DNA of 64,000 bases from Echinarachnius parma (taxonomy: Eukaryota > Echinodermata > Echinoidea > Clypeasteroida > Echinarachniidae): contig JBAMJV010009017.1 of assembly GCA_037951105.1 (NCBI GenBank), positions 124,001 through 188,000 of the forward strand, written 5' to 3'. The notes below the pieces were generated by a model. It was not told the origin of the DNA, searched no databases, and saw nothing but the letters and a program-made list of their open reading frames with translations. A program made the translations under genes and the position numbers. Position 1 is the stretch's first letter. The number at the start of each line of letters is the position of its first letter. Positions 23,601 to 33,000 of this stretch are shown here, piece after piece.

Positions 23601-26600
23601 GCTTCAGTCAAAGGAAGATTTGATCAAATTGATGACAAGAATCGTTGCAGGCAAGATGATGGAGATGCCTCCTACCAAGGACCTCCCGAGGAAGATGCGG
23701 GTATGGATGACCTCATTAATCACCATGACGACCTACTCAGTCACCATGACAACATGTCTGACTCCTTCTTGCTACAGCAGCTGGCATCACCTGGCTGTTC
23801 ATCATCAACAGCTGGTGGGTATAAATTACAAATAATTAGTTATATATATGTTATTTGTACAGGTTTCTTATATTGTACTGTCCACTGGTTTTGCAGCATT
23901 CTCACATATTTCATGTGAAAAGGATCATTTGGAAGTGGTTAAATGTCTTCCCTTTCCTTTTTACTCTCATTTCAGTTGAAATCATTTAAACGCTTGCCAT
24001 GAGGCACCTACAACAGATAACGGATGAATACAATTACTCTCCCACCCCCATTACCCCAAGACCTATTCATTAAGCAGAGTTTGTATTGTGATAGTATGTT
24101 GTCTTCTTTGTGGTAGAGATGATTGATTCACCTAATAGTTAATTGACTTACTAATCCCAAGCTTACTTGGTTGTTTCATTTCAGTTGCATTGAGGAAGAC
24201 CCCAGCGATGAGGCGCCTACAACAGATAACGGATGAGTACCACTCTCCCGCTCCCATCACCCCAAGACCAGACTATGACTCCATGTTAACACCTGAACTC
24301 AAGGTTAGCCCACCGCTATCTCCCTAGTTTTATTCTTGACCACTGAAAAGTTATTTACCCGTTCCCTTCGAGATTCTGAAATCTCCATAGACTTTGTACA
24401 CAACCCACCCGGTTTCCGTAGTCAAGGGGTAAATTGTAAATTATACTTGTTGGAATGGTGAACCAAATATATAATGTATTAAATGTATTGCTTTAGGCCA
24501 CCAAAATGTCATATCTGGATTGTTCACGTCCGTATGCCTTTATTACAAAATGTGCGTAGATATTATGTTTGTCATTCATTTAAATCATAAAGCCATAAAA
24601 ACATATATCTTACATCTACATTAAGTGCTTTGTATCGATTTTTGAAAAAAGCGCTATATAAATGAAATTATTGTTATTATTATTACATCTGACTGCACAG
24701 AAAGAGCTGAAGAGATTTGGAGTGAAGCCAATAGGAAAGAAGAAAGCCAGGCTCCTTTTGACTGAGATTTTCTCCTTCCTGCACCAGGGTAAGTCTACCA
24801 TTATTGGCTTATATGCATACAAAGTAGCGATTGCTTGTACTAGGCTTGCTGGGGTTTTTAAATAACTCATAGTTGATGATGATGATGATCCACATCACTT
24901 GTATGGTGCCATTTATCTGTTCAAACATTCAAAGGTGCCTGCTCCTCCAAAAGATGCAATATGCATACAAAGTAGCAATTGCTTGTACTAGGCTTTTGCT
25001 GGGGAATTAGCTCTTAGTTGTTCATGCACCAATTGTTTTATCACAGATACATCCTGCAATAGAAACATCTTTGCAATTTTAAATTCATCCCTAAGTGAAT
25101 GCCTAGCCTAAGTAATTGGTATTTTCATTTCAATTTCATAATTAAAAAATAAAATTTCCCACAAAACAAAGAAAATGATTAGATCATGAATGTCAACAGA
25201 ATAGACTTCATTCTTACTTTTGCTTATGTTTCCTTAACTTAAGACCCAGAATACTTCAGATAAAAAATTTTCAGCAGTTTTTTTAATCATAAAAAGAAAT
25301 AGTCAACAAAGTAAACATCAGGCAGAGCAGAGAAAATGATTCTATACAATTTCAAGAATCTAAACTGGTGTCTTGCTTTTGCTTGCAGTGGTGCCTGAAG
25401 AAATGTCAGATAACTTGAGCCATAAATAGTTATTAAAACCATTAAAGCAAATGGCTGGCAGTCCAGAGAAAAAACAAATCAAACCTTCAAGAAAATAAAC
25501 TTGTGTCTTACTTTTGCTTCTGCTTGCAGTTATGCCTGAGGAAATGTCAGTTAACTTGAGTCATAAATATATATAAACCTGTTCAGGACTGATCGATTTT
25601 GCTATAACATGTATTCTCCATAGACCCTAGTCCTAACTGGGTTTAAATCATTCTAGCAAACAGCTGGCAGACCATAGAAAAAAAATCTGAATTTAAAGAA
25701 AGTAAATTTGTGTCTTACTTTTGCTTCTGCTTGCAGTGATGCCTGAGGACATGTCAGATGAAGAAACCCAGAGTGCACAAACCACCCAGAACGAAGCAAC
25801 CAAGAAACCTCTAGGCCGGGGAAAGAGGGGTAAAACTGAAGGCAAAGGGGGAAAGAAGGGTGCAGGTGCAACAAGACAATCCAAAGCAAAAGCAGTAGAT
25901 GGAGCAGCTAAACCAGAGGGGGCAGAAACATTGGAGGGAAGAGCAGCATCTTCGAAAGAAACTGCACCAAGGAAAGGCGTCGGTAGAGCAACATCCAAGC
26001 CTGTGAAGAGAAAGAAAGCTGTCTGGGATATCGAAGACACGACCCCAACAAAGAGGTCCAGGATCGGGAGTGAGGATGGTGGCCGACCCAGCGGTCGAAG
26101 GATGCTGGTTGGAGGTGGACCTAATGCTGTTGCTATGGAGATGGGACCCCCTGGGGTGGTTGGTGATGGGGATGGCTTGTCATGCAGCCAGGAGAGTCAT
26201 GATTCCAGCTATGATAGGTGAGCAATCGACCGGGTGCCCTCAATCTTGAGATATTATAATCCCCAAACCCGCTGAATGTCACACCAAGTTGAAATATACA
26301 AAGGGCTCATTGAACTTTTCAGACAGTACAGTGAAAATTCTTGATATCAAGCTGTTATTACGAGGTACCTGATAAAGCGAGATAACTTCACAGGTCCAGA
26401 TTTAATGTATTTTATTGTTTATAAGCCCTGATAGAACAAGATATGTGATATAACGAGGTAAAATATAATAGACTCAAGGTGCTTGTTATAATAAGGTTTC
26501 ACTGTATTGAGTAACAAGATAGTTTTGATTTTAACCACTGAATTATTAAAAATGAGCTTTGCCTGTATCATACGAAAAAACAAATGTGATACTTTTGCTG

Positions 26601-29600
26601 CACAATAATGTTTATTTGCCTTTCTTTGCAGTTTGCTTTTACACTTTTAAAATTGCTTCAACATTCCAAAGTCTGTACTTATCAGTGTTGACATTTTTGT
26701 TTGTATTCATCATGTTGAAATAGAAGTGTAGATTTGTAATGCCAAACATAACACTTATTTTAAAGGCATTGAGAGCATTGAAATAAGTAGTACAACAGTT
26801 GTATCTTATTAGTAAACAATTTAACAGTAACTTGTTAATTTTGTTGTGTGTTTTTGACATTGTTACTGAAATGTTGCTTGTCCTTTTTTGTGTTTGGTGC
26901 AGTAATGTTGAAGACTTTGGAGAGAGTATCTACCATGAAGAAGAGTCTGAAGCTGACAGTGACATCATGGCATCTCAGCAGGTAGCAATCAAATTTTGTG
27001 TTATTTGGTACAATATAATGAACTATATGCATAAATATATTTGACATATCTTACTGAATATCATTGGTTTTTACAATTGCAATTTCGTTTTTTGGTAGGG
27101 GTAAAACAAATTTGTATTCACTCCCCATATATACTTTAACATAGTCCAGCAGCTCCCCATAGTCAATTTTCGGCAGCATCAACAAAAACACAATAATATT
27201 AAAGGGAGCGTTGAGTATTGGTATTTACCGAAGTGCCCCCCCAGAATTAATTGTAACGGATTTGGTTGATTTCAATTCCATATGAAAGATCATGGAAAAA
27301 AACATGGGAAATAATAATAATTCCCATTCAAATGCTCTAATTGTTGTGAAATTTGCTTTCAGAATATTATATAAAAGTGATTGACGTCCGGACATCACTT
27401 TTTAGAGAACGATAGCGCGAGGCGCAAGCGTTCTAGGTCCTCTTAATACGGGACTGAAAATTAATATTTGTAAGCACGCTAATTGTGCTTAAAACTATAC
27501 ATATGATACGGTACTTACCACCAATTCACTCTCCATTATGTGATCCAACTATCGGGTGGATTAAAATTATGATTTTCCCTCCATCCCTCTCCGCGTGTTA
27601 GCGCGACTCCGAACAGAATTTTGAACAAAAGATGATCGCGATGGCCGCGGTAACTATTGCCGCGCATTACAGTCCCGTATTAGGAGGACCTAGAACGCTA
27701 GCGCTTCTCTCTATAGAGTTAATTTGACTCTTGAGTGGTAACGGCTCTTTTTGAATGATAACAGGGGTTTTACTTTGTCGTTTGTAATTGTGTATACTTT
27801 TCGAGCATGGTGAAGTTATAACTATTAGTTTGTACCGTAATCGTGCAGGTTTTGGTTACTAAAGTTAAGTTTGACCAATACTCAACGTTACCTTTAATAA
27901 TATAATAAATTTATATAACGCCTATATGACATAGTATTTTCTAGTCATTTATCATACACATTTTGAAAATAAAATTTTAAAAGGTTGATCAATATATCTT
28001 TGTTACACTGTTTGCCTTTATTATCATGTATAACATATTATTTTCAAATGATTTTCTCACTAAAACCAAATAGAATGTCTGAATATTTTTTGTATTACCT
28101 GTTTTATTTTTTTGTAGGTTCGTGATATGCCTGCTGAAATTAAGAAGTACATCATGGACAACAAAGACTTGCATCTACAAGTATTGAACTATGAAGTGAG
28201 TATCATCAGCCCATTTTGTATAATTCTGTTTAGTACCTGAGTAGTGATTGAGTTCCCAGGTTCACAAGATCATTGTGCAGGTTTGAACTGTTTCTGATAA
28301 CCAAAGATGATATTAAAGTGGACTTCCACACGATTTCAAGCTTCTAATGATTGAAAGATAGATATTCTAGGTCAATAAACACAATTTTGTGTGAAAAAAG
28401 TATGATTGTGGGTTCTTATAATTGGCTTTGAAATTCGAATGACACAAATTCGCGAGCGAGCTTGTTCTATCCCACAATGCACCAATTTGTGACTTGCGAC
28501 CCTCACTATGCGCCTATCTATGTATTTACACTGCAGCGAATGTGTTCTTTTGATCGGACCAATACAATGCTCGATCATGAATAGTTTAGTCCACGATGCG
28601 CCACTCAACCGTGCCTTTGAGCATTACTGCATCGTTGAACCGTTTGAAAATACTTGCCTGCCCGATATTGTAACACGTTTGGCTTTCATTGGAATTTGAA
28701 TAGACACAAAGTCCTGTAAACGTGGTTATTGAATTTCCTGGCTCTGCATGGCCAGCTATTATGAATGATGCATGCAGTGATCACAATGCAGTGGCACCGG
28801 ATTCAAGCCTACTCAAGAAATTGAGCAAAATGAGGGTGCTACGTAAGGGTCTCATGATTGTGTGCAGTAAATTTAATTATTTCCTCAGAGTTAATGACAT
28901 TAGAAAAATCTCTTAGAAATTAACCAGAGAGTCAAATCCTGAAAATATTCAAGCACATCCATAGATTTATTTCCAATTTAAAAACTCGTCCGGAATTCTC
29001 CTTTAAGCACTATATAAATGCAATCCTTTATTATTCATAATCTTTTATTAATATTTTATTTTGTTTTATTATTTTTGTTTATATTTGCAGGTATTGAGGC
29101 TTGAGGACCTGTATAAGGAGCTGAAGGAGAAGAAGATAGTTTGCTCCAAGATCAAACTGATGGAGTTTCTAGACAGTCAGGTAAGTTGACATCATTCCTC
29201 AATAACTGATTGACCCTACCACGCATATGGTATACAGGTGCAAGAAGGCAGAGTCTGGCTCCTGCCCATGCACCAGAACTAAGGAAATAATCATAATTAC
29301 ACTAATACAAATGTTAGTACATATTATATCCCTCATACAATGATTTTACCAATGAATTTGACATACGATAGTTATGGACATCACGCACAATCACGCGACG
29401 GGGCTTGTTAGTAAAAACTAACACTAAAAGTGTGTTATGCATTCGTTCCAAAGATCATGTGTTGTAGCAAAATGCACACGCGAACAAATTTGTGCAGTAC
29501 TCTATGGCGCACACATTCTAGTCACGTGATGGCAACTGTTTGTAAAAACTAACACTAATCTAGGTCAGAGGAAGAACGCCAAGACAGCCAATAAGCACAT

Positions 29601-30660
29601 CCGTGGGCGCGCTAGTACGCATTCATTGCGTATGTGCGCACCATGCCAGCGCGTTGGTACGCACTCAGTTTCGCGTCTTTGTTATTCTTTGCGCAAAATA
29701 ATCAATGAAATTAAGCGTATTGGATGCGACATGGTTCTGGAGGCTCATACTGGCTTCATCAATGTCCATTGATTTTTTATGACAAAATTTACAAGCGATT
29801 CTATGAAATATTAAGAGATTTTCACTTATTTTGCGTAAGATTATCGCAATCCGCGATATTGATCATGATGAGTGATATAAAAACAACTAACTAATGTGCT
29901 TGATCTATCACAAGAAGCCCATTCGTTAGTGTTATAATGTTTCTTAGTGCTGTATAATCAAATACAAGAAGAATATCAACATAGGTAGCTACAAAATATA
30001 GTGAAAATATAGTAAAGAGCATTGCATGAATTCATAGGCTCAATTAATTAGTACACAACATTGCACAACAAATATTAATTTAAATGCCAAATTGTTTTTG
30101 TTCGCGTTTAATGTTTAATTTTCTAATAAAGATAATACAAGTACAGTACCTTCAGACTGTAGTAGTCCTAGCCTTCTCCACTTGATTAAAATATATTTGT
30201 CATATTGATGAATATTACCTTTTCTATTTTCATTTGGATTTTTGTTTTGATCATTTGTTTTTTAATACAAAAGTGGAACCTCGATATAAAGAGATCTAAT
30301 ATAACAAAACCCTCTAGACTTTTGCTGGACCAAGCACTTCATATTATTATTACATAATAAACAAGGTAACTTCCATGGTCCTACGGTCTTTGTTATAACT
30401 AGGTTCCACTGTATAATGTTTAGTATATTTTTATCTTCTTTTTTTTTCATGCTTTCTTTCATGTTATCTCACTTGTTACATTTTGTAAACAAAATTTTTT
30501 GATAATGAATTAATATTTTCTCTGTGTTTAAATGTTTATTTCTGTCTTGTTTTGATAATGTTATCTGCCTGTTTCTATTTGTATTCAGTGCATCACATTC
30601 AGGCAGGGAGAGGCAGGCAGCCGGCAACGCAAACCAAAGAAAGCCAAACCAAAGAAATGA
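13803..30660 (+). CDS. SLX4: SLX4, structure-specific endonuclease scaffold (FANCP), complete, 16 coding exons
   Basis: Nuclear scaffold that binds XPF-ERCC1, MUS81-EME1 and SLX1 for crosslink repair and Holliday-junction processing. Exons: 13803-13948, 14512-14685, 15103-15187, 16169-16261, 17197-17418, 18158-18349, 18814-18984, 19684-19856, 20684-23814, 24185-24303, 24701-24788, 25737-26217, 26903-26981, 28118-28195, 29091-29180, 30589-30660. They sum to 5394 nt, 1797 aa plus stop, with all phases closing; human SLX4 is 1834 aa. Order: two UIM-like motifs (1-75), MLR-like segment (167-240), BTB (about 310-470), long acidic linker with SIM-like motifs, SAP (about 1490-1531), C-terminal SLX1-binding domain (1719-1797). 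No UBZ4 finger is visible. An in-frame TAG lies 9 bases before the ATG, supporting this start. Several exons have decayed tandem copies in the adjoining introns. Confidence 0.96.
15248..15356. mobile_element. TTAA-type MITE, family B, internally deleted copy
   Basis: Left end TTAAAGGGATCTTGCAACTT and GTTGACATGTG; right end GTTACTAGATCCCTTTGA. About 109 bp, against about 380 for the full copies at 32997 and 37103. The right TTAA has become TTGA. Confidence 0.75.
15470..15605 (-). mobile_element. Diverged fragment of the same SINE body
   Basis: ACCTGGCGAGAAGGCAGTAG and the following ATTTTTACAGTTTTAAAAAG resemble the body of the 20120-20432 SINE (CCTGGCTAGAAGGCAGAAGG). The tRNA-like head is missing. 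Confidence 0.4.
15677..15929. mobile_element. MITE, GTGACCGGCTATAGC family, copy 2 in SLX4 intron 3
   Basis: Ends GTGACTGGCTATATAGCTAA and GTTTTGCTATAGCGGGTCAC, interior inverted relative to copy 1 (TTTGATGCTTTGTTCTAACA is the complement of the matching stretch). Flanked by ATAT. About 90 percent similar by eye. Confidence 0.8.
16688..17168. mobile_element. TTAA-type MITE, family A, SLX4 intron 4
   Basis: TTAA edges; left TTAAAGGGATAGTTGAGTTT, then GGTCAAACTGAATTTTAATA and TAGTTATAACTCCACCATGC; right AGTACCAATACTCAAGTGTA. This copy has no foldback insert after AACTCAAGAG, unlike 27199 and 61691. A homopolymer C run lies at 16989-17000. Confidence 0.85.
17197..17418 (+). CDS. SLX4: SLX4 exon 5: MLR-like (XPF-binding) segment
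   Basis: Encodes DNLWSAAGL followed by SGFYVEQLKS, resembling the LW and FY motifs of the MUS312/MEI9-interaction-like region through which SLX4 binds XPF. A basic, TP-rich stretch follows (TTPRKRSYSMTPRKAVSK), suited to CDK-type phosphorylation. Family assignment rests on motif spacing and place before the BTB domain. Confidence 0.65.
17644..17794. mobile_element. Mariner-type MITE, TACCGTATTTGCTGG family, SLX4 intron 5
   Basis: Perfect inverted ends TACCGTATTTGCTGGTGTAT and complement ATACACCAGCAAATACGGTA, TA at the edges, and inner GTGTATTAACCGCACCCC repeats. A common animal Tc1/mariner MITE. Confidence 0.9.
18814..20760 (+). CDS. SLX4: SLX4 exons 7, 8 and start of 9: BTB domain
   Basis: Exon 7 gives LVNSSTMSDVVIEIDDG then LHAHSLFIQLRCPAL; exon 8 gives RVLQIPDVSYESMESVLSYL then YSAHLIITPETA; exon 9 opens with YNLPDLASACEALLPES. 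This is the SLX4 BTB layout (SDV, LHAHxFxL, RCP, YLY, Y-LxxLxxxCE), used for dimerisation and MUS81 function. The SDV/LHAH/RCP order is diagnostic of the family. Confidence 0.92.
18985..19419. other. SLX4 intron 7, nothing recognised before the exon 8 copy
   Basis: AT-rich, no inverted ends or open frames found. Confidence 0.4.
19420..19536 (+). repeat. Decayed tandem copy of SLX4 exon 8 acceptor and first codons
   Basis: Repeats 19622-19748 at about 200 bp offset, including intron sequence (GAGACACATCAAACTTATTT) and acceptor CCTGTTATAACCCTAG. After it the frame reads AVLEAPSLSNSKGRAMQI then stop, against ALLEAPSLNSSKGR in the real exon. Confidence 0.85.
20120..20432 (-). mobile_element. tRNA-derived SINE in SLX4 intron 8
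   Basis: On the minus strand the head has an A box (GTGGCTTAGCGGTTAGAG) and B box (GGGTTCAAACCC) 50 bp apart as in tRNA genes, then a 200-bp body and a repeated TTAACTTTAACTTT tail. Too diverged for a working tRNA and attached to a long body, hence SINE. Confidence 0.8.
20684..23814 (+). CDS. SLX4: SLX4 exon 9: 3.1-kb exon, acidic disordered linker with SIM-like motifs
   Basis: Single uninterrupted 3131-nt exon, residues about 419-1462. Mostly Asp/Glu/Ser-rich and unlikely to fold. SUMO-interaction-like patches are seen at about residues 647 (WTIILDDDE), 1326 (EIDLTHDDSDD) and 1380 (SIDLTQGEEEE). Many SP/TP sites sit in the middle (for example SPSPPPSPKFS). It contains a perfect 33-bp repeat array. 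The donor is GCTG followed by GTGGGT; reading past it gives a spurious hydrophobic tail and stop. Confidence 0.93.
23256..23387 (+). repeat. 4 x 33-bp in-frame minisatellite in SLX4 exon 9
   Basis: Four consecutive copies, identical as far as I can read, encode KVKRSESNSNE (residues about 1277-1320). The basic KVKR with acidic/serine flank makes four identical candidate phospho or nuclear-localisation motifs. Lack of divergence implies recent expansion or homogenisation. Confidence 0.95.
23968..24070 (+). repeat. Decayed tandem copy of SLX4 exon 10
   Basis: TTTCAGTTGAAATC then CCATGAGGCACCTACAACAG and ATAACGGATGAATAC match exon 10 at 24178-24275. It reads AMRHLQQITDEYNYSPTPIT but has a stop soon after the acceptor, so it is a relic in intron 9. 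Confidence 0.85.
24185..24788 (+). CDS. SLX4: SLX4 exons 10-11: SAP domain
   Basis: Exon 10 encodes VALRKTPAMRRLQQITDEYH and MLTPELK; exon 11 encodes KELKRFGVKPIGKKKARLLL then TEIFSFLHQ. This is the SLX4 SAP helix pair (TPxLKxELxxFGVRPLxKRKxxxxLxEIFxYxHQ) that recruits MUS81-EME1. The phase-0 intron between the exons cuts the first helix. Confidence 0.93.
24345..24450. mobile_element. Repeat fragment ending ACCCGTTCCCTTCGAG
   Basis: TTTACCCGTTCCCTTCGAGA then TTCTGAAATCTCCATAGACT; related to 56774-56845 and, inverted, to about 85-165. Looks like a short MITE family; ends not resolved. Confidence 0.5.
24560..24690 (+). mobile_element. SINE 3' tail abutting the SLX4 exon 11 acceptor
   Basis: AAGCGCTATATAAATG followed by an ATT-rich tail (ATTATTGTTATTATTATTAC) ends about 10 bases before the CTGCACAG acceptor at 24693-24700. 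The pyrimidine tract of exon 11 is therefore made partly of SINE tail. Confidence 0.6.
24809..25018 (+). repeat. Tandem duplication inside SLX4 intron 11
   Basis: TGCATACAAAGTAGC followed by GATTGCTTGTACTAGGCTTG at 24816-24852 recurs with one or two changes at 24961-25003. No coding content. Confidence 0.75.
25360..25574 (+). repeat. Two decayed tandem copies of the SLX4 exon 12 acceptor
   Basis: GCTTTTGCTTGCAG at 25375-25388 and CTTCTGCTTGCAG at 25517-25529 precede blocks reading VVPEEMSDNLSHK-stop and VMPEEMSVNLSHKYI-stop. The real exon starts at 25737 and reads VMPEDMSDEETQ. Spacing is about 141 and 207 bp. All three acceptors look usable. Confidence 0.85.
25575..25645. mobile_element. 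Very short MITE (AACCCATTCAGGACT family), SLX4 intron 11
   Basis: AAACCTGTTCAGGACTGATC left, CCTAGTCCTAACTGGGTTTA right, and ATAACATGTATTCTCCATAG inside. Second copy at 36730-36809 with AACATGCATTCTCCATAAAC. Confidence 0.6.
26328..26506. mobile_element. Mariner-type MITE, SLX4 intron 12
   Basis: Ends TACAGTGAAAATTCTTGATA and TATAATAAGGTTTCACTGTA, TA at both edges, interior ATTACGAGGTACC and GATATAACGAGGTAA. Confidence 0.75.
27199..27897. mobile_element. TTAA-type MITE, family A, with foldback insert, SLX4 intron 13
   Basis: Edges TTAAAGGGAGCGTTGAGTAT and CCAATACTCAACGTTACCTT then TAA. The inner CpG-rich foldback (about 27402-27719) shares GATACGGTACTTACCACC and CCAACTATCGGGTGGATT with 61184-61690. 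Confidence 0.85.
28118..30660 (+). CDS. SLX4: SLX4 exons 14-16: C-terminal SLX1-binding domain
   Basis: Exon 14 encodes MPAEIKKYIMDNKDLHLQVL, exon 15 RLEDLYKELKEKKIVCSKIK then LMEFLDSQ, exon 16 CITFRQGEAGSRQRKPKKAK and stop. The FLDxxCITF signature is diagnostic of the SLX1-binding domain. The protein ends in a basic tail, so the C-terminus looks complete. Confidence 0.93.
28313..29006. mobile_element. TTAA-type MITE, family E, SLX4 intron 14
   Basis: TTAA at both edges; inverted ends TTAAAGTGGACTTCCACACG and, reversed, TTAAAGGAGAATTCCGGACG. CpG-rich middle. A CTGTAAACGTGGTTA motif at 28713-28727 resembles the end of the 36811 element. A retroelement-like tail (CACTATATAAATGCAAT) follows at 29009. 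Confidence 0.7.
29181..30269. other. SLX4 intron 15, no gene
   Basis: GTAAAAACTAACACTA occurs at 29411 and 29543; a CpG-rich patch at 29580-29690. May be a worn CpG-rich MITE. No clear ends. Confidence 0.35.
30270..30413. mobile_element. Mariner-type MITE, SLX4 intron 15
   Basis: Ends AAGTGGAACCTCGATATAAA and TTATAACTAGGTTCCACTGTA minus one base, TA at the right edge. Confidence 0.75.
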
Positions 30661-31100
30661 AGCAGAGGAACATTATAGATGCAGAGATGAGAAAAAGGAA
30701 AGTACAATCAATGTTGCCTTTATTATATGAACTCCAAACCAATGAAAGCAACTATGTATTGAGAGTGGTGAGATGATAAAAAAAAGAACTCTCAATGTTG
30801 TATTTATTAGCCGAACTGGCATAAGATGAAATATTGGCTGAGTCGAAGGTCTGTTCTGATTCCTTTTTCTTGTTTTTTGTAGGCTGAAATTCCTTCTTTT
30901 TTCTTCAGCCCCAGTGGATATGATTTGTTAAACTTGTCCTCTACTAGATTTTGCTATTCCCATATAGTTAATACAGGAACACACAGGTTCCCAGAGGCAA
31001 TGTGTTAAGGTTGACTGCCTCTCTCTTCTGTGAAATAAGGATTGATCATATTTAGCCTTTCAAGATTGAATAGTTGTTGACTACAGTACCCCCTGGGTAG

Positions 31101-31276
31101 AAGAAGAAGGGGCAGGCCCAAAATGAACTGGAAGCAAAACATCCAACAAGATCTCAAAGGCAGCCTTACAAGTTGGAAAGACATTAAGACTCTAACTGCT
31201 GACAGACCCAGCTGGAGAGTGATGACCGCCTCATGCGTCGGACGACGCGGGAGCTACTAAGTCTAAGTAAGTAAGT
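31101..31276 (+). mobile_element. LINE C-terminal fragment with AAGT tail
   Basis: Reads RRRGRPKMNWKQNIQQDLKG then RPSWRVMTASCVGRRGSY and stop, the RxGRPxxxWxxxI...DRxxWR ending seen in many LINE ORF2 proteins (RTE and related clades). It stops in a run of AAGTAAGT, a typical simple-repeat tail. 5' truncated. Confidence 0.7.
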
Positions 31277-32196
31277 ACATTGTAGACTGTTAACGGGGTT
31301 TACTAGACTTGTGTGGCTTTTAAGTACCATCTAGGCTTGGCATAAAGATATGTTTTGAGGTTATGACACTTTACAATAACAGAGGAGACACTTCTCACAA
31401 GACTAGACATATGTACTTTGACATGGTTATGTCCCGGAATGGTCGAGTTAATCTAAAAATTACTCAGCATTTTATGCATTTTATGTAAAATTCTTTACAT
31501 AGAAGATTTTATGAGTCAGTTGGAATATCTGGTGCCGATTTCATTAGGTTTAATGGGAGATAACGGGAGATTTGCTTGATATACATGTATGAAAACATGT
31601 TGGCTTTCAACAGAGATGTTTAAATGCAAAACTAGATGTTTACCAGAAAGAAATTGGAAATAAACATAAAAAGTATAATCTATTTGAAGTGTAATTATTT
31701 ATGGTAGTATCAGTCAGCACTGCAGATACTTTATGAAACCAGCTTTAAAAAGAGGTGCTGACAATCTATAGAAGATTTGTCAGAGAAAGTTAAGTTTTGT
31801 TTATGTACATGTAGCTACATACTTGCCGCCATATATGTATATTTAACTCAATTTCAAAGGAAGTGTGTTGAAATGATCTAAAACTCACGCACATTCCTGT
31901 ATTTGGTGTGTGAAAGTTAATCAATTATATCAAAATATTACAGAAGACTTAAACTTTTTGAAAGAAAAAAGGATAATCGTTTGAAAATGTATCTTGAATG
32001 AATAATATACGTTTGCTAAAATGAGATCTTACAATGAAAATTCAGTCAGTAATTTTGTATCACCCTCTTCCCTTCAGCAATGTTCTCCATTGACTGATAA
32101 AAGTCCGACTTTGTATGGGGAAAAAACCACTTATCTTTTTAAAGGCTACCTAACAACAAAGGCAACATTCTTTTATAGTTAGGTCCTAAGACTGGC
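31277..32196. other. AT-rich spacer, nothing recognised
   Basis: Downstream of SLX4. An AATAAA near 31660 is too far to assign. No open frame above chance. Confidence 0.4.
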
Positions 32197-33000
32197 TTAA
32201 CCCTAAAAAGACTGGGGGGGGGGGCTGATTTAGCCCCCCCCCTCTGCTATTTTCGCGATTACTTCGCAACGCTTAAATATTTTACGGTGCCACTTCATGA
32301 CCTTTTTCCTTAGAGTCTTGCGCAACTTTTGATACCAAATTTGCGCACACCAGTTCAACGATCAATGTGTTATGTAACATTTTGCGATCGCGTGTCACAG
32401 AAAATTTGATTATTTTTTGTCTAATTCTTCCATGTATATAACATACACAGTTTTTACATGCACCTTTTATGTTGCAGTTTTACACCCATCTTTTCACAAG
32501 TAACGTTAGTATTCCACTTTGGCATGGTGAAAAAACTTATTGCATTCTCATTTGCATAAAACAATACAATATATAGAGAATAATACAAAGAAACACAAAG
32601 AGAAGGATAAAAACAAAGAAAAAACATAGAAAACGGTAAAAACTAAATAAATTTTCATGATTATCCTGTTGTTTTATCAGAGATTGGGTAAATTTATATA
32701 ATCCTAGCATGTATACTGCACCAGGAACACAATTTTGTTTGATAAGAATCACCAAATATAAAGAAAAGTGCAAAAAATACGAAAAAAAATACAATTTTCG
32801 CATAATTAATTAGCTCTAATTAGCATATTATAATTAAAATAAAAAATCAAACTACGCAATATTGTAGATCTATCACGATGCCAAATTTGGAGTCGATCGG
32901 AGTTTCGGTTGCCGAGATCTTAGGGGGGGGGCCCTTTTAGCCCCCCCCCCCCCCCCCAGTTTTTTAAAGGTTCAAAATAGCCCAGTCTTTTTAGGGTTAA
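32197..33000. mobile_element. TTAA-type MITE, family C
   Basis: Inverted ends TTAACCCTAAAAAGACTGGG and CCCAGTCTTTTTAGGGTTAA, each followed inward by G/C homopolymer runs. The right TTAA (32997-33000) is shared with the next element. Confidence 0.88.
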
